NCBI GenBank assembly: GCA_947623455.1
Contig: OX392536.1
Coordinates: forward strand, 13,449,282-13,513,281
DNA: 64,000 nucleotides
Source of the DNA: Mimachlamys varia
Lineage: Eukaryota > Mollusca > Bivalvia > Pectinida > Pectinidae
Reading direction: 5' to 3'
This document shows positions 63,319 to 64,000 of the stretch, piece by piece; positions within the stretch are counted from its first letter, which is position 1; the number at the start of each line of letters is the position of its first letter. The translations under genes and the position numbers were made by a program. Below the pieces are notes generated by a model. That model was not told the origin of the DNA. It made no database searches and worked only from the letters and a program-made list of their open reading frames with translations.

Positions 63319-63444
63319 CAATTCAGCTGATTTGCTTAAGTTATGTTTATATTTTAATCCGTGTACATCTCTTTCACGGCCAAATGTTCGACTTGAAAGT
63401 TAAAAATGTCGACCTAAATAATGTCTCCATCATATGTTCTCCTT
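63319..63444. other. Spacer
   Basis: Nothing recognised. Confidence 0.4.
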
Positions 63445-63447
63445 TTA

Positions 63448-63830
63448 AGGCCCAATATACGTAACTTTCGGCAATAATTGCGAAAATGAAGCCTAAGAAC
63501 TTATTATATTTATAGATTTAGTTAAGATTAACTGATAACAGCAATATTGAAGATTAATTCTTACGCGGTTACCGTTACAGCAGCAGTTGACACTCTGTAT
63601 ATTTGTAAACACGCGTCCAGTTCAAACTGTCTTCTAACTTCGGCTTGTTGTTGAAGTGGGCCACACCTGAACTATTTTAAATTCTTTGGATATTTCTCTC
63701 AAGAGTTTTTTGTTAGTTACCGCTCTTGTTTACTTCGTTTTATACTTATTTTTGCATAGTTATCAAATGGATTTTTCTTCATGATTTTTCAGAATCCCGA
63801 AACCTCCCTGAAGTTACGGATATTGGGCCT
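63448..63830. mobile_element. 383-bp MITE with TTA target duplication
   Basis: Ends AGGCCCAATATACGTAACTT and, inverted, AGGCCCAATATCCGTAACTT (right end aagttacggatattgggcct) match at 19 of 20 positions. TTA flanks both sides (63445-63447, 63831-63833). There is no open frame. A 3-bp TTA duplication fits PIF/Harbinger-type mobilisation. Confidence 0.85.
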
Positions 63831-63833
63831 TTA

Positions 63834-64000
63834 CTGAATTTGCCCAATAGAATAAACAGAACACAAACACATCCATGTATTTCACAGCGACAAACATAAA
63901 GAAAATTTAATTAATACTATCCGTTCCATAAAGCTATCAAAAGCCATTCGATTCTAACAAATCATATATACTCTCATTTAAGGATGCACACCTCTGAGAA
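63834..64000. other. Terminal sequence of the window
   Basis: Nothing recognised. Confidence 0.4.

Overview
This is eukaryotic genomic DNA, most likely from a marine mollusc and probably a bivalve. That assignment is an inference. It rests on AT-rich non-coding sequence, intron-split coding DNA, a homeobox gene, GIY-YIG/RT (Penelope-like) relics, a tRNA-like SINE head, and degenerate 130-170 bp interspersed repeats of a kind common in bivalve genomes. Nothing resembles a prokaryotic operon, a CRISPR array or a complete virus.

I can support one protein-coding gene. It is a + strand NK-class homeobox gene, best matched to the NK7 group, with three coding exons: 28296-28656, 48402-48601 and 50855-51322. 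The splice sites are canonical GT/AG and the phases agree, giving a 342-residue protein. It has an eh1-like Groucho-binding motif near the N-terminus, a complete 60-residue homeodomain split by an intron between homeodomain positions 44 and 45, and an acidic, Ser/Asp/Glu-rich C-terminal tail. Intron 1 is 19.7 kb and intron 2 is 2.25 kb.

Roughly half of the window is tandem repeat. More than twenty arrays, each with its own unit (21 to 66 bp), occupy the upstream region (0-27 kb), both introns and the downstream region (53-63.3 kb). The largest are a 32-bp array of 7.3 kb ending about 1.46 kb before the start codon, a 51-bp array of 4.3 kb, a 42-bp array of about 4 kb downstream of the gene, a 30-bp array of 1.8 kb, a 47-bp array of 1.7 kb and a 24-bp array running off the left edge. 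Several show higher-order duplications. Many units contain no stop codon in one or more frames, so the long open frames here (up to 624 codons) are products of repetition and not genes.

The remainder holds decayed transposable elements: several fragments of one Penelope-like family (RT and GIY-YIG pieces), a TTAA-flanked foldback element at 33.9-34.7 kb, a TTA-flanked MITE at 63.4-63.8 kb, an inverted-repeat element lodged in the 24-bp array, a dispersed element with a terminal hairpin in at least three copies, and a tRNA-like SINE region. A few low-repeat islands (17.6-19.5, 27.2-28.3, 36.85-37.3, 38.6-39.6, 61.4-62.6 kb) are the best places to look for regulatory DNA of the homeobox gene.
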